Assembly (NCBI GenBank): GCA_023260695.1
Contig: JALQUR010000379.1
Span: 1-59,962 of the forward strand
DNA from: Planctomycetaceae bacterium
GTDB lineage: Bacteria > Planctomycetota > Planctomycetia > Planctomycetales > Planctomycetaceae
Direction: 5' to 3'
Length of the DNA: 59,962 nucleotides
Made by a program: the position numbers and the translations under genes. How positions within the stretch are numbered: position 1 is the stretch's first letter; every line of letters begins with the position of its first letter. Below are positions 1 through 9,751 of the stretch, piece after piece. Below the pieces are notes generated by a model. The model had not been told where the DNA came from, made no database searches, and saw only the letters and a program-made list of their open reading frames with translations.

Positions 1-1
1 C

Positions 2-958
2 GCACAGACTCAGTTTCACTCCGGTCGGCACATGCTGGACGGTGAGTTTCCGACGTTGGGAGCATGGGTGCATTATGGACTGGGGTCATTAAACGACAAC
101 CTGCCCCAGTTCATCTCAATTGGAAACCGGGAATACTGGAATGCGAAAGACGGGCATTATCTGGGGCCGGAACACGACGCAATTCCGCTCCGGATCGATC
201 CGCGAAACCCCCTTGATTTTGCGAGTCCCGCTGCGGATCTGAGCGGAGATTATCAGCGGATCGGGTTTGACCTCGTCGGGCAGCTGAATCAACTGCGATC
301 CGTCGATTACCCTGATGATCCTGCTCTTGCAGCAAGGATTCGGGCTTATGAGCTCGCTTACAGAATGCAGCTGTCGGTGCCGGAAGCGATCAGTTTCGAT
401 GACGAGACGGCTTCCACTCAGCAGCTCTACGGTATCGACCAGCCTGCGACTCGCGATTTTGGGATGCAGATGCTGGCTGCCAGAAGACTTGTTGAACGTG
501 GTGTGCGATTCATCCAGGTGCAGCATGGCGCCGGGGGGGCCGGAGCATGGGATGCTCACAGCAGTCTGCGAGCCAATCATGAGCGAAATTTTCGTGCCGT
601 CGATCAACCGATCGCGGGGCTGCTGAAGGATCTGCGGCAGCGGGGACTTCTTGATTCCACGCTGGTTCTGTTCGCGACGGAATTCGGCAGGACCCCGGGA
701 ACCCAGGGTTCCGATGGGCGAGACCACCACATTTACGGTTTTTCTGTGTGGATGGCGGGAGGCGGCATCCGAGGTGGGATGGTTCACGGCGCCACTGATG
801 AGATTGGCTTTCATGCAGTGGAAGATCGGCACTATGTCACGGACATTCATGCCACGCTACTGCACCAGCTGGGCCTGTCGAGTCGTCGACTGGAATTGCC
901 GGATCGGAAGCGTCTGGATATCGACCATGGCCAGCCGATCCATCAGATCATCAGTTGA
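2..958 (+). CDS. DUF1501 domain-containing protein, C-terminal part (5' end outside the window)
   Basis: Frame is open from base 2 upstream of the first ATG at 32; motifs such as [40 protein letters not shown] and [12 protein letters not shown] are typical of DUF1501 proteins. Confidence 0.9.
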   Translation, partial: AQTQFHSGRHMLDGEFPTLGAWVHYGLGSLNDNLPQFISIGNREYWNAKDGHYLGPEHDAIPLRIDPRNPLDFASPAADLSGDYQRIGFDLVGQLNQLRSVDYPDDPALAARIRAYELAYRMQLSVPEAISFDDETASTQQLYGIDQPATRDFGMQMLAARRLVERGVRFIQVQHGAGGAGAWDAHSSLRANHERNFRAVDQPIAGLLKDLRQRGLLDSTLVLFATEFGRTPGTQGSDGRDHHIYGFSVWMAGGGIRGGMVHGATDEIGFHAVEDRHYVTDIHATLLHQLGLSSRRLELPDRKRLDIDHGQPIHQIIS

Positions 959-1046
959 ACAGCTGCGACTGTTGCGGCCCCGCTGTGTTTTCGCAGGTCA
1001 CTGACTGGCAGCGGTGGCGGCAGCCCAGTCATCTCAGCCAGCTCAC

Positions 1047-2168
1047 TCAATAAGGTCGAATTGCTTTCCAGCGGAGCCAGTGATCGGCAAGAACGATGGC
1101 TGTCATGGCTTCTGCCATCGGGATGAATCGCGGCAGCAGGCAGGGGTCGTGTCGGCCTTTTGTACTGATCGATGTTTCAGTGCCCGCGCGGGTGACTGTG
1201 GGCTGCGGTCTGGCGAGGCTGCTGGTCGGTTTTACAGCGGCGCGGAGGATAATTGGCATACCGGAACTGATGCCGCCAAGCATCCCTCCGTGGCGGTTGG
1301 TTTCAGTGCGGATTTCTGTTGCACCGTCTGCTGCTCGTTCGGGAACGAAGATGTCATTATTCTCGCTGCCACGCAATTCTGCACAGGCAAAGCCATTTCC
1401 ATATTCAACGCCCATGACAGCGGGAAGGCTGAAGAGCGCTTTCGCGAGATCTGCCTTGAGCTTATCGAACACAGGATCTCCCAGACCAGCCGGAATTTCG
1501 CTGGCCACGATCTGAGCGACGCCGCCGATCGAATCGGTATCCCGACGAACCTGATCGATCAGTTCCACCATTTTTGCTGCCGCGTCGTAATCGGGGCAGC
1601 GTACGAAATTCGGGCTGCCGTCCGGCAACTGCTCCACCTGTTCCAGAGTGACCAGCTCCGGCTGCTCGATCGTCGCTCTCACAGAGCCGATCTGGCACAC
1701 CCACGAAAGCACTCGTCCGCCAAATTCGTGGGCGATCAGCTTTTTGGCGATTGCTCCTGCGGCGACCCGAGCAGTTGTTTCCCGAGCGCTGCTGCGTCCG
1801 CCACCGCGATAGTCCCGGAAGCCGTATCGGGCGTCGAATGTATAGTCTGCATGCCCCGGACGGTATTTGTCCTGAATGTCGGAGTAATCGCGGCTCCGCT
1901 GGTCCTGATTGCGAATCAGAATTGCGATGCTGGTTCCGGTCGTTTTGCCGGAAAAAACCCCGGCAAGGATCTCGGGCGTATCCGTTTCCTGACGCTGGGT
2001 TGTGAGCAGACTCTGGCCAGGTCGCCGGCGTTGCAGATCGGGGATCAGATCATCTTCTGAAAGTGGCAGGCCTGGCGGTACACCATCAATGATGACGACG
2101 TTTCCCGGTCCGTGGCTTTCTCCCGCGGTGGTGATTCTGAAGAGACTTCCGAATGAATTACCCGGCAT
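1047..2168 (-). CDS. aroC: Chorismate synthase
   Basis: N-terminus NSFGSLFRITTAGESHGPG, RPGHADYTFDARYGFRDYRGGGRSSARET, and C-terminal RHDPCLLPRFIPMAEAM; full length (373 aa). Confidence 0.97.
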   Translation of the reverse strand: MPGNSFGSLFRITTAGESHGPGNVVIIDGVPPGLPLSEDDLIPDLQRRRPGQSLLTTQRQETDTPEILAGVFSGKTTGTSIAILIRNQDQRSRDYSDIQDKYRPGHADYTFDARYGFRDYRGGGRSSARETTARVAAGAIAKKLIAHEFGGRVLSWVCQIGSVRATIEQPELVTLEQVEQLPDGSPNFVRCPDYDAAAKMVELIDQVRRDTDSIGGVAQIVASEIPAGLGDPVFDKLKADLAKALFSLPAVMGVEYGNGFACAELRGSENNDIFVPERAADGATEIRTETNRHGGMLGGISSGMPIILRAAVKPTSSLARPQPTVTRAGTETSISTKGRHDPCLLPRFIPMAEAMTAIVLADHWLRWKAIRPY

Positions 2169-2244
2169 GGAATTGCCTGTCTGCGAAGTGATTTAAGTAC
2201 GGTGCTGACGCTGTGTCGTGGGACAGAGAATGGACGTGGATTTG

Positions 2245-3009
2245 TCACAGGCTGATCAGCGCCTTCATTTCCCGTACGGCATTGTCGAGCCCGACGGTAA
2301 CGGCGCGGGAGATGATGGAATGGCCGATATTCAGCTCGTGTGCTCCGGGGAGGGCTGCTACGGGCTGGACATTTCGGTAATCGAGCCCGTGCCCGAGATT
2401 GAGGATGAGTCCAAGCGAAGCGGTCAGTTCTGCGGCAGTCTGCAGTCTGTGCAGCTGGTTCTGGCGCTCAGTTCCCGGGGCAGCATCGGCATACGCTCCC
2501 GTGTGGAGTTCCACTGCCTGTACGCCGAGCTCCTGACAGCGTCGGATCTGAGCTTCGTCCGGATCAATGAACAGACTCACAATGATGCCAGCGTCGAGCA
2601 GAGCGGAGCAGCATTCGGCAACACGCTGGTGATGCGTAATGACGTCGAGTCCCCCTTCAGTAGTAATCTCTTCCCGGCGTTCCGGTACCAGAGTGACCTG
2701 ATCGGGAACCACCTGCAGGGCGAAATTGCAGATTTCCGGGCTGACCGACATTTCCAGATTCAGTCGTGTGGAGACCATCTGGCGCAGGACCCTGACATCC
2801 CGATCCTGAATATGCCGACGATCCTCCCGCAGGTGAACCGTGATACCGTCGGCCCCAGCACTTTCTGCAATTACAGCAGCATGCACCGGATCCGGTTCAC
2901 GGCCGCGCCGAGCCTGCCGCAAGGTGGCAACGTGGTCGATGTTTACTCCAAGCAACGGCATGTTCATTGTTCCGGTAATTGTGCAGGACAGCAGAATTCT
3001 GAGACGCAT
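2245..3009 (-). CDS. pdxJ: Pyridoxine 5'-phosphate synthase (true start probably at the internal [21 protein letters not shown])
   Basis: [47 protein letters not shown], and C-terminal [24 protein letters not shown]. Confidence 0.96.
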   Translation of the reverse strand: MRLRILLSCTITGTMNMPLLGVNIDHVATLRQARRGREPDPVHAAVIAESAGADGITVHLREDRRHIQDRDVRVLRQMVSTRLNLEMSVSPEICNFALQVVPDQVTLVPERREEITTEGGLDVITHHQRVAECCSALLDAGIIVSLFIDPDEAQIRRCQELGVQAVELHTGAYADAAPGTERQNQLHRLQTAAELTASLGLILNLGHGLDYRNVQPVAALPGAHELNIGHSIISRAVTVGLDNAVREMKALISL

Positions 3010-3733
3010 TCAGACACGGCAGACACCCATTGCCTGTATCTTCGGCTATCGCTGGCAGCGATGCGAGTTTGCGGGAATGCAGCATGGCTGTTTCGAGAAA
3101 AATTCCTGAATCTTTGCTGACGTGTCTGCATTGCTTGTTCGGGGAGTTGCAGATCCTGGAGGAAATCGGCAAACTTTGCAGCGAAGGTTTCCGTCCTGTT
3201 TTGTTGAGGGCGGAAGCCGTGGTTTTTCCTGCCATCAGAACAAACTCCCACCCCCACCCCGGCACCTGCCTGTATCACGGCTCGAATCCTTCCCCGGTCT
3301 GTAGAGAACTCCAGTCAAATCAACATTGCTCCATGAGCGTGACCTGGGTTTTCCTGTCAGGATTCACAACAGCGACAGTTGTTCAGTGGCAGTTGTGCAG
3401 CGGCGACGGGCAGAGTTTCGTGGCTGTGGCAGATTTCTGGGACAGCTCCCAGAGGATTTTTTTTCGAGAATCATTCAGGAAATCCTCTCCGGCGGCAACG
3501 TCCATTGCTGATGGCAGCGAAGCACCAGCCGACTCTGCTGCGCCAGGCCCTGTCTGGCCTTCAGTCTGGGTTTGATGCCGCTGGTTATCTGTGTGAGCGT
3601 TCGGCAAGGTGACTGGCATACGCCGTCTGGCGGTCAGTGCCCTGTCGCTTCAACGACCCTGCGGTCAGCAACTGCAGGGTCAGGGAAAACATGTCTTTTC
3701 TGGTCAAGTTGTTCAGCTTCTGAGAATGAAAAA

Positions 3734-4480
3734 ATGAGCAGTGTGCAAACAGATTCTGCGGAGGTGATGATCGAGTCTCGCGGGCTCAGCAAGTTCTACG
3801 GCGAATTTGCTGCAACGCAGGACGTCAGCTTTCAGGTACCTCGCGGTCAGGTCTGTGCTTTTCTGGGTCCGAACGGAGCTGGAAAGAGCACGACAATGAA
3901 AATGCTGACCGGATATCTTGCTCCGAGTCGTGGTCAGGCATTCATTGCAGGGTTCAACGTGGCAGAGGATCGGCTGTCGGCGAGCGAGAACCTGGGCTAT
4001 CTGCCTGAGAACGGTCCACTGTACGTAGAGATGACTCCGGAGAGTCTGCTGAAATACATGGGCGAGGTCCGCGGACTGAGTGGGGCGCGACTGGCTGAAC
4101 GAATGGACTGGGTTTCCGAAAAGTGTTCGCTGGGTGAGGTCTGGCGGAAGCCGATTTCCAAGCTGTCCCGCGGATTCCGTCAGCGGGTTGGTATGGCCCA
4201 CGCACTGCTGCACGACCCCGAGGTACTGATTCTTGATGAGCCGACCAGCGGTCTTGATCCGAATCAGGTTCAGGGGGTTCGAGACCTGATTCTGGAACTG
4301 GCGAAAAGCAAGACCATCCTGTTGTCAACGCACATTCTGCAGGAGGTTCGAGCGGTCTGCAGTCGCGTGGTCCTGATCAACAGTGGTAAGGTCGTGTTCG
4401 ACGGCAATACGGCAGATCTCGGCAGTTCTGAAGTAGAGATGGAAGCGAGCTTTCGCGACAAGACTCTGGCTGCAGTATAA
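3734..4480 (+). CDS. ABC transporter ATP-binding protein (GldA-like)
   Basis: Walker A GPNGAGKST, signature LSRGFRQRV, Walker B LILDEPTSGLDP; start at ATG 3734 (MSSVQTDSAEV) rather than the upstream ORF start 3572. Confidence 0.93.
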   Translation: MSSVQTDSAEVMIESRGLSKFYGEFAATQDVSFQVPRGQVCAFLGPNGAGKSTTMKMLTGYLAPSRGQAFIAGFNVAEDRLSASENLGYLPENGPLYVEMTPESLLKYMGEVRGLSGARLAERMDWVSEKCSLGEVWRKPISKLSRGFRQRVGMAHALLHDPEVLILDEPTSGLDPNQVQGVRDLILELAKSKTILLSTHILQEVRAVCSRVVLINSGKVVFDGNTADLGSSEVEMEASFRDKTLAAV

Positions 4481-4607
4481 GGCACTGAACGTCAGTGAGT
4501 CGGTCGCGACCGCTGAGGTTTCGACCGTGGGCAAATGAACCTCCGCTCGCCAGCTGCGAGTAACTCAAGTAAATGCAATCGAGCATCGTGCAATCGAGGT
4601 AGTAAGA

Positions 4608-7349
4608 ATGATTCGCAAACATGTGGTCAGTGCAGTGGCAAGACGGAATTTCCGCAGCTATTTCTCTGGCATTCTGGGGTACCTGTTTATTCTGGTGTTC
4701 TGTGTTGCTGCTGCGGCGATGACGTTTTCGACGGCGTTTTTTGCTGCCAATCAGGCCAACCTTGATCAGCTCACTCAGGCGTTTCCCTGGCTGCTGCTAT
4801 TTGTGATTCCGGCAATCACGATGACTGCCTGGGCTGACGAACGAAAACTGGGGACGGACGAGCTGCTGTTCACCATGCCAGCGACTGAAGCGGAAGTGCT
4901 GGCGGGCAAGTATCTTGCTGTGGTCGGAGTGTACGGGGTTGCCCTGCTCTTTTCGCTGGTGAATGTCGTTGTGCTGTTTCTGCTGGGAAGCCCGGATATC
5001 GGAGCTGTATTTGCGTCATACGTTGGTTATTTCCTTGCCGGGGCGGCGTTATTGTCTGCAGGCATGCTTGCTTCAGCGTTCAGCAGCAGCGCGACTGTGG
5101 GTTTTGTCATGGGAGTTGTCCTCTGCTGCGTTCCGGTGATGCTGTACTATGCCACGGACCTGATTGAGTGGGTGCTGGGGTTGTTTGGCGGCACTTCAGA
5201 ACTCTACAGCCTGAGAAATGCCCTTGCGTCACTCAGTCTGCAGCAGCAGTTACTGGATTTCAGTGTGGGTATTCTGCCGCTGAATGGAGTGATCTGGTTC
5301 GTAAGTTTCACTGCAGTGATGCTGTACCTGAATCTGGTTGTGATTTCTCGACGCCGCTGGTCTGAAGGCCGCGAAAAGTCAATGGGCCTGCAGTTTGCCG
5401 TTCGAGCATTGTCGGTCGCGATTACCAGTGGTTCGCTGCTGTACATTCTGTCCTTCATGCCGACGCGGGCAGACCTGTCCGCAGAGAACCTGTACACCCT
5501 TTCGGCGGCGACGCGCAGTACATTGGGGCAGTTGCAGTCCGGTCAGGCCATTACCGTGCAGGCGTTCATCAGTCCGGAAGTTCCTGCGGACTATGTTGAA
5601 ACGCGTCGTCAGCTGCTTGGACTGCTCCGTGAGTTTGAACGGTCCAGTGGTGGTTTCGTTGTCGTGCGTGAAGTGGCCGTTGAGCCATTCAGTCAGGAAG
5701 CGGAGCAGGCACGTGCTCTGGGAATCGAACCTGTCCGACTGCAGTACGAACGAGACGGAAAACGCGAGGAGGCTGAAGTGTTTCTGGGGGCGTTTCTGCA
5801 AAGTCCCTCAGATGAACTCGTGATCCCCTTCTTTGGCAAGGGGCTTCCGATTGAATACGAACTGACCCGTTCATTGCGGACCGTCTCATCAGCAGAGCGT
5901 CTGCGTGTGGGAGTGCTGCAGACAGATGCTCAGGTGATGACGGACGGCGCCGGTGGCGGGCGCTGGGAGATCATCCGTGAGCTGGAAAAGCAGTACAAAG
6001 TGATTTCGGTCAATCCCGCACAGCCGATTCTGAAACCTGTTGCGGGTGCTGCAGATGAAGGCGAAGGGCGTCCGGAGACCACTGTTGATTTTGACGTTCT
6101 GCTGGCCATCATGCCGTCCTCGCTGACACAGATGCAGATGGAGAACTTCCTCGACTACGTTCGAACGGGTCGTCCCACGCTGGTATTCGACGACCCTTGT
6201 CCGTTTGTATTTCAGACTCAGGCTGGATTGGCGATGGCGCCCCGAATGCCGAAGCCGGGCGGTGGCGGCGGAATGTTTGGCGGACAGCAGCAACCGGAAC
6301 CGAAGGCCGATAATGGCCAGCTGACCGGCCTGCTCACCGCACTCAACGTTCGCTGGGACAATGGCGCGGTGGTCTATGATCGCAGTAATCCACACAGTCA
6401 GTTTCAGACACTGCCGCCGGAGTACGTGTTTGTCTCACGCAGCGGCAAAGGAGCATCTCCGTTTGGTTCTGAGAGTGTTGTTTCATCCGGTCTGCAGGAT
6501 ATGGTGATGCTGTATCCAGGAACGCTGATTGATCGAGCTGGTCGCAGCGAGCAGGAGTTTGTTCCGCTGCTGGAAACATCAGAAGAGTCGGGTGTGCTTG
6601 ACTGGGATGACTACACTTCTGCGTCATTCAGTCCGTTTTCGATGTCTCCATCGCGTCAGATCAATCCCAATCCGCGGCGGACGGATGATTCCAGCCGCCA
6701 CGTACTGGCTGCACACATCCGCAACGACTCGGAACAGAATCCGCTCAATGTGATTTTCTGTGCTGATATCGACCTGATCACCGACTGGTTCTTCATGGAA
6801 CGAAATCGCGGGATGCTCGACATTCAGTTCGACAACGTGACATTTGTGCTGAATGCAGTGGATCAGCTGGCTGGTGATGATACGTTCATTCCATTGCGAT
6901 CGCGCCGCGAATCTCTCCGGACGCTGCGGTTTGTTGAGACGCGCACAAGTTCCTTGCGGATGAATCTCAGCAAGGAAGAGGAAGATGCTCAGAAGACAAT
7001 GGATGAAAAACTGCAGCAGGCAGAAAAGAAACTGCGTGATGCAATGGAGGAAATCGAGAGCGATACCAGTCTCGACAGCCGCAGTCGCGATGTTCAGCTG
7101 GCTCAGCTGGAAGAGAAGCTCAATCGACAGCTTGAGGTTCAGCGACGGGAACTTGAACGTGACGTGAATGGTCGGATCCGTCGTGCCGGGCTGGAAATGA
7201 AGCGGGAAGTTCGGCGAGTGGAAAACACTGTTCGCATTGTTGCCTGTGTTGCTCCGGCCATCCTTCCGATCTGTTTTGGGATGCTGTTTCTGGGAATGAG
7301 GAATCTGGCTGAGAGTCAGTCCATCAGTCCTGGTCGTCGCAGGAAGTGA
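4608..7349 (+). CDS. ABC-2 permease fused to GldG-like auxiliary (intermotif/vWA-like) extracytoplasmic domain
   Basis: Six to eight hydrophobic segments in the first ~260 aa (ABC-2 permease), then a GldG-like soluble region (TVQAFISPEVPADYVETRRQLLGLLREFE), a coiled coil and a C-terminal TM; immediately follows the ATPase. Confidence 0.88.
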   Translation: MIRKHVVSAVARRNFRSYFSGILGYLFILVFCVAAAAMTFSTAFFAANQANLDQLTQAFPWLLLFVIPAITMTAWADERKLGTDELLFTMPATEAEVLAGKYLAVVGVYGVALLFSLVNVVVLFLLGSPDIGAVFASYVGYFLAGAALLSAGMLASAFSSSATVGFVMGVVLCCVPVMLYYATDLIEWVLGLFGGTSELYSLRNALASLSLQQQLLDFSVGILPLNGVIWFVSFTAVMLYLNLVVISRRRWSEGREKSMGLQFAVRALSVAITSGSLLYILSFMPTRADLSAENLYTLSAATRSTLGQLQSGQAITVQAFISPEVPADYVETRRQLLGLLREFERSSGGFVVVREVAVEPFSQEAEQARALGIEPVRLQYERDGKREEAEVFLGAFLQSPSDELVIPFFGKGLPIEYELTRSLRTVSSAERLRVGVLQTDAQVMTDGAGGGRWEIIRELEKQYKVISVNPAQPILKPVAGAADEGEGRPETTVDFDVLLAIMPSSLTQMQMENFLDYVRTGRPTLVFDDPCPFVFQTQAGLAMAPRMPKPGGGGGMFGGQQQPEPKADNGQLTGLLTALNVRWDNGAVVYDRSNPHSQFQTLPPEYVFVSRSGKGASPFGSESVVSSGLQDMVMLYPGTLIDRAGRSEQEFVPLLETSEESGVLDWDDYTSASFSPFSMSPSRQINPNPRRTDDSSRHVLAAHIRNDSEQNPLNVIFCADIDLITDWFFMERNRGMLDIQFDNVTFVLNAVDQLAGDDTFIPLRSRRESLRTLRFVETRTSSLRMNLSKEEEDAQKTMDEKLQQAEKKLRDAMEEIESDTSLDSRSRDVQLAQLEEKLNRQLEVQRRELERDVNGRIRRAGLEMKREVRRVENTVRIVACVAPAILPICFGMLFLGMRNLAESQSISPGRRRK

Positions 7350-7420
7350 AGACCGATTTCGGTCTGCATTCTTCTCCTTTTGAGATTTTTCCAGCTGTCT
7401 TTTGTTCAGCAGGTTGCACC

Positions 7421-9301
7421 ATGAATTCATCAAAACGAACACTCATCTTTTTTGCCGTCGCCGCAGGCTCTGTGCTGCTCGCAATGATCGTGAACACCGT
7501 CAATCGTCCTGCGGTTGTGGAAGGGTTTTCAGAGGTCGGTGAGGAGTTCTTCCCGGAGCTCCGAGATGGCAAAGCCACAGAACTGATCGTGAGCAGGTTT
7601 GATCAGGAGATTGAGGCGCTACAGACATTCTCCGTGAAGCAGACTGACGATGGGTTATGGGTCATTCCTTCTCATCATGATTATCCCGCCGAGGCAGAGG
7701 ATCGACTGGCCCGGACAGCTGCGTCGATGCTGGGCATTCGCAAGCTGGGGCTGATCAGTCGCAGCAAGGATGATCACGAACGCTACGGAGTTGCTGGACC
7801 TGATGCCCAGGTAAGTCTGACAGCTTCTGATGAGGGTGATGAGGATGCTGGCGACCCGCGGGGCACACGTCTGACTCTGAAGGACAGCAGTGACAATGCT
7901 CTGGTAGACCTGATTGTCGGCCGATCGCCGGAAGCAAATCCAGGCCAGTACTATGTGCGCGAGCCAGAGAAGAATGCAGTCTACATCGCCGAGATGAGCA
8001 TTGACCTGTCAACGAAATTCAGCGACTGGATTGAGCCGGACCTGCTGAAAGTCAATCAGCCGGATGTCAAACAACTCCGCGTCAATCGTTATTCCGTGGA
8101 TGAGCAGCGAGGCGAAATTGTCCAGGGTGATGTGCTCGATTTTCTGAAGGACGAAAGCAGTAAATGGACTCTGGCGGGAATTGACGAGGAGTCCGAACAG
8201 ACAAAAGCGGCGGCTGTGACCGATCTGGTCCGGAATCTTGATGAGCTGAAGATTGTCGGCGTGCGTCCCAAGCCAGAGGGGCTGAATCCTGACCTGACGG
8301 TGTCGCAGGAAGTTGCTCAGAATCCTCTGCTGCGACAGGTGCTGCAGGCGGATATGGCTCGGCAGGGATTCTTCATTGCACGTGGACCGAACAATGCTGT
8401 GCAGCTGGTTTCCAACGAAGGTGAGCTGGTTGCTGGTACGTCCAATGGTGTGCAGTACACGTTGTACTTTGGTGAGATCGCTCGCGGATCGGCGCAGGAT
8501 ATCGAAGTCGGTTCCCTTGCGGACGCAGGTGCCGACGAAGTGACGGAAGCTGACGCAGAAGAGGCAGAATCTTCTGAGGCAGCGACTGATGAAGAAGCGG
8601 GGCCGCGGCGGTACCTGCTCGTGAAGGTCGCTTTTGATGAAACTCTGCTCGGAGAGCGTCCCGAGGAACCTGTTGCTCCAGTGAAGCCTGAAATCCTGAA
8701 CGATGCTCCGGCGGACGGCCCTGCTCCAGACGGTGATAAGGCAGGTGCTGACGATCAGCCGGCTGACGAGAATGGCTGCGACGAAGAGACGGCTGCGGCC
8801 GTTCCAGCCGACGAAGGATCAACTGATACAACGGCTGATGAAGGGCAAAAGCCAGCGGAGGAAGCCGCAGAGGAAGCAGTGAAAGACCCTGCGGATGAAC
8901 CTGCAGCCGATGATGCTGATCCTGCAAAGACTGATGATCCTGTGCCGGCGGACGCTGACGAGGAAAAGCCGGCAGTGGATCCTGTGGTCGAAGCGCAGCA
9001 GGCGTATGATGCCGCTCTGTCTGAGTTTGAGGGAGCAAAGATCGCGTATGAAAATGCAGTTCGACAGTGGGATGAGCGTTCAGCTGAGGGCAGGAAGCGA
9101 GTCGAAGAACTTTCAACCCGGTTTTCCGGCTGGTACTACGTGATTTCTGCAGAGAGCTTTGAGAAGTTTCGACTGTCGCGAGAAGATGCTGTGGAGCCGA
9201 AGGCAGCTGGGGCTGCTGATGCAGCCCCAGCCGTCCCCGGTGGCCTCTCGATTCCCGGGCTGGGCGATACGCCACTTGGTCTTCCGCCGGGCGGTAACTG
9301 A
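7421..9301 (+). CDS. DUF4340 domain-containing protein
   Basis: N-terminal TM (RTLIFFAVAAGSVLLAMIV), DUF4340-type body and terminal FSGWYYVISAESFEKFRLSREDAV; directly downstream of the Gld-type permease. ATG at 7421 preferred over ORF start 7346. Confidence 0.85.
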   Translation: MNSSKRTLIFFAVAAGSVLLAMIVNTVNRPAVVEGFSEVGEEFFPELRDGKATELIVSRFDQEIEALQTFSVKQTDDGLWVIPSHHDYPAEAEDRLARTAASMLGIRKLGLISRSKDDHERYGVAGPDAQVSLTASDEGDEDAGDPRGTRLTLKDSSDNALVDLIVGRSPEANPGQYYVREPEKNAVYIAEMSIDLSTKFSDWIEPDLLKVNQPDVKQLRVNRYSVDEQRGEIVQGDVLDFLKDESSKWTLAGIDEESEQTKAAAVTDLVRNLDELKIVGVRPKPEGLNPDLTVSQEVAQNPLLRQVLQADMARQGFFIARGPNNAVQLVSNEGELVAGTSNGVQYTLYFGEIARGSAQDIEVGSLADAGADEVTEADAEEAESSEAATDEEAGPRRYLLVKVAFDETLLGERPEEPVAPVKPEILNDAPADGPAPDGDKAGADDQPADENGCDEETAAAVPADEGSTDTTADEGQKPAEEAAEEAVKDPADEPAADDADPAKTDDPVPADADEEKPAVDPVVEAQQAYDAALSEFEGAKIAYENAVRQWDERSAEGRKRVEELSTRFSGWYYVISAESFEKFRLSREDAVEPKAAGAADAAPAVPGGLSIPGLGDTPLGLPPGGN

Positions 9302-9341
9302 ATTGAGCACCGGAATGGTGCTGCAGAGTCATCAGAATTGA

Positions 9342-9376
9342 GGGGCAGTCCTGGACAGCGACTGTCCCTTTTTTTT
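9342..9376 (+). terminator. Rho-independent terminator of the ABC/DUF4340 operon
   Basis: GGGGCAGTC-ctggacagc-GACTGTCCC stem (one G.U) followed by an 8-T run. Confidence 0.85.
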
Positions 9377-9751
9377 GCGGCATCTTCTGTCAACGGATCT
9401 TTGGAGGAATCGCTGCATTGCACACGTTTGATTTCATTGCAGAGCAGCGTTTGGAATGAAACTCTACGTTGAATTCGGCGTTGACCGCTGGCGGTTGGGC
9501 CCTCGTCCGGTAGCTGCTGCGGATGCTGTCAATCTGTGTGGGGATTGCTCGGATCTCGGCGAATCAGGCCACTGGTTGACCTCTCAAGTGCGCCTGCAGG
9601 AAGACCAGCCAGGTATCGCCTGAGACTGATTGAGTCACATCCTCGGCGCTGCTGTGGATGCCATCTGGCGAGCGGGAACGAGTTCAATCCGACGTTGCGC
9701 AAAATGTTGCAGCGGGCCGGCACGAACACAGTGGCCTGGAGTGGCTGGAGC

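Noticed and set aside
1014-2060. 348-aa + strand ORF
   Set aside because: Lies antisense over aroC, which has unambiguous chorismate synthase homology; typical high-GC shadow ORF.
3010-3733. Intergenic region before the ABC ATPase with several short ORFs and an 8-bp hairpin (GACCCTGC...GCAGGGTC, 3655-3681)
   Set aside because: No ORF resembles a real protein, and the hairpin lacks a T-run; too weak for a terminator or ncRNA call.
8373-9383. 336-aa minus ORF, Gln/Pro/His-rich
   Set aside because: Antisense to the low-complexity part of the DUF4340 gene; composition is a by-product of the acidic repeat.
9457-9624. 55-aa ORF (MKLYVEFGVDRWRLGPRPVAAADAVNLCGD...)
   Set aside because: Short, no recognised family, no good evidence of a downstream frameshifted continuation.
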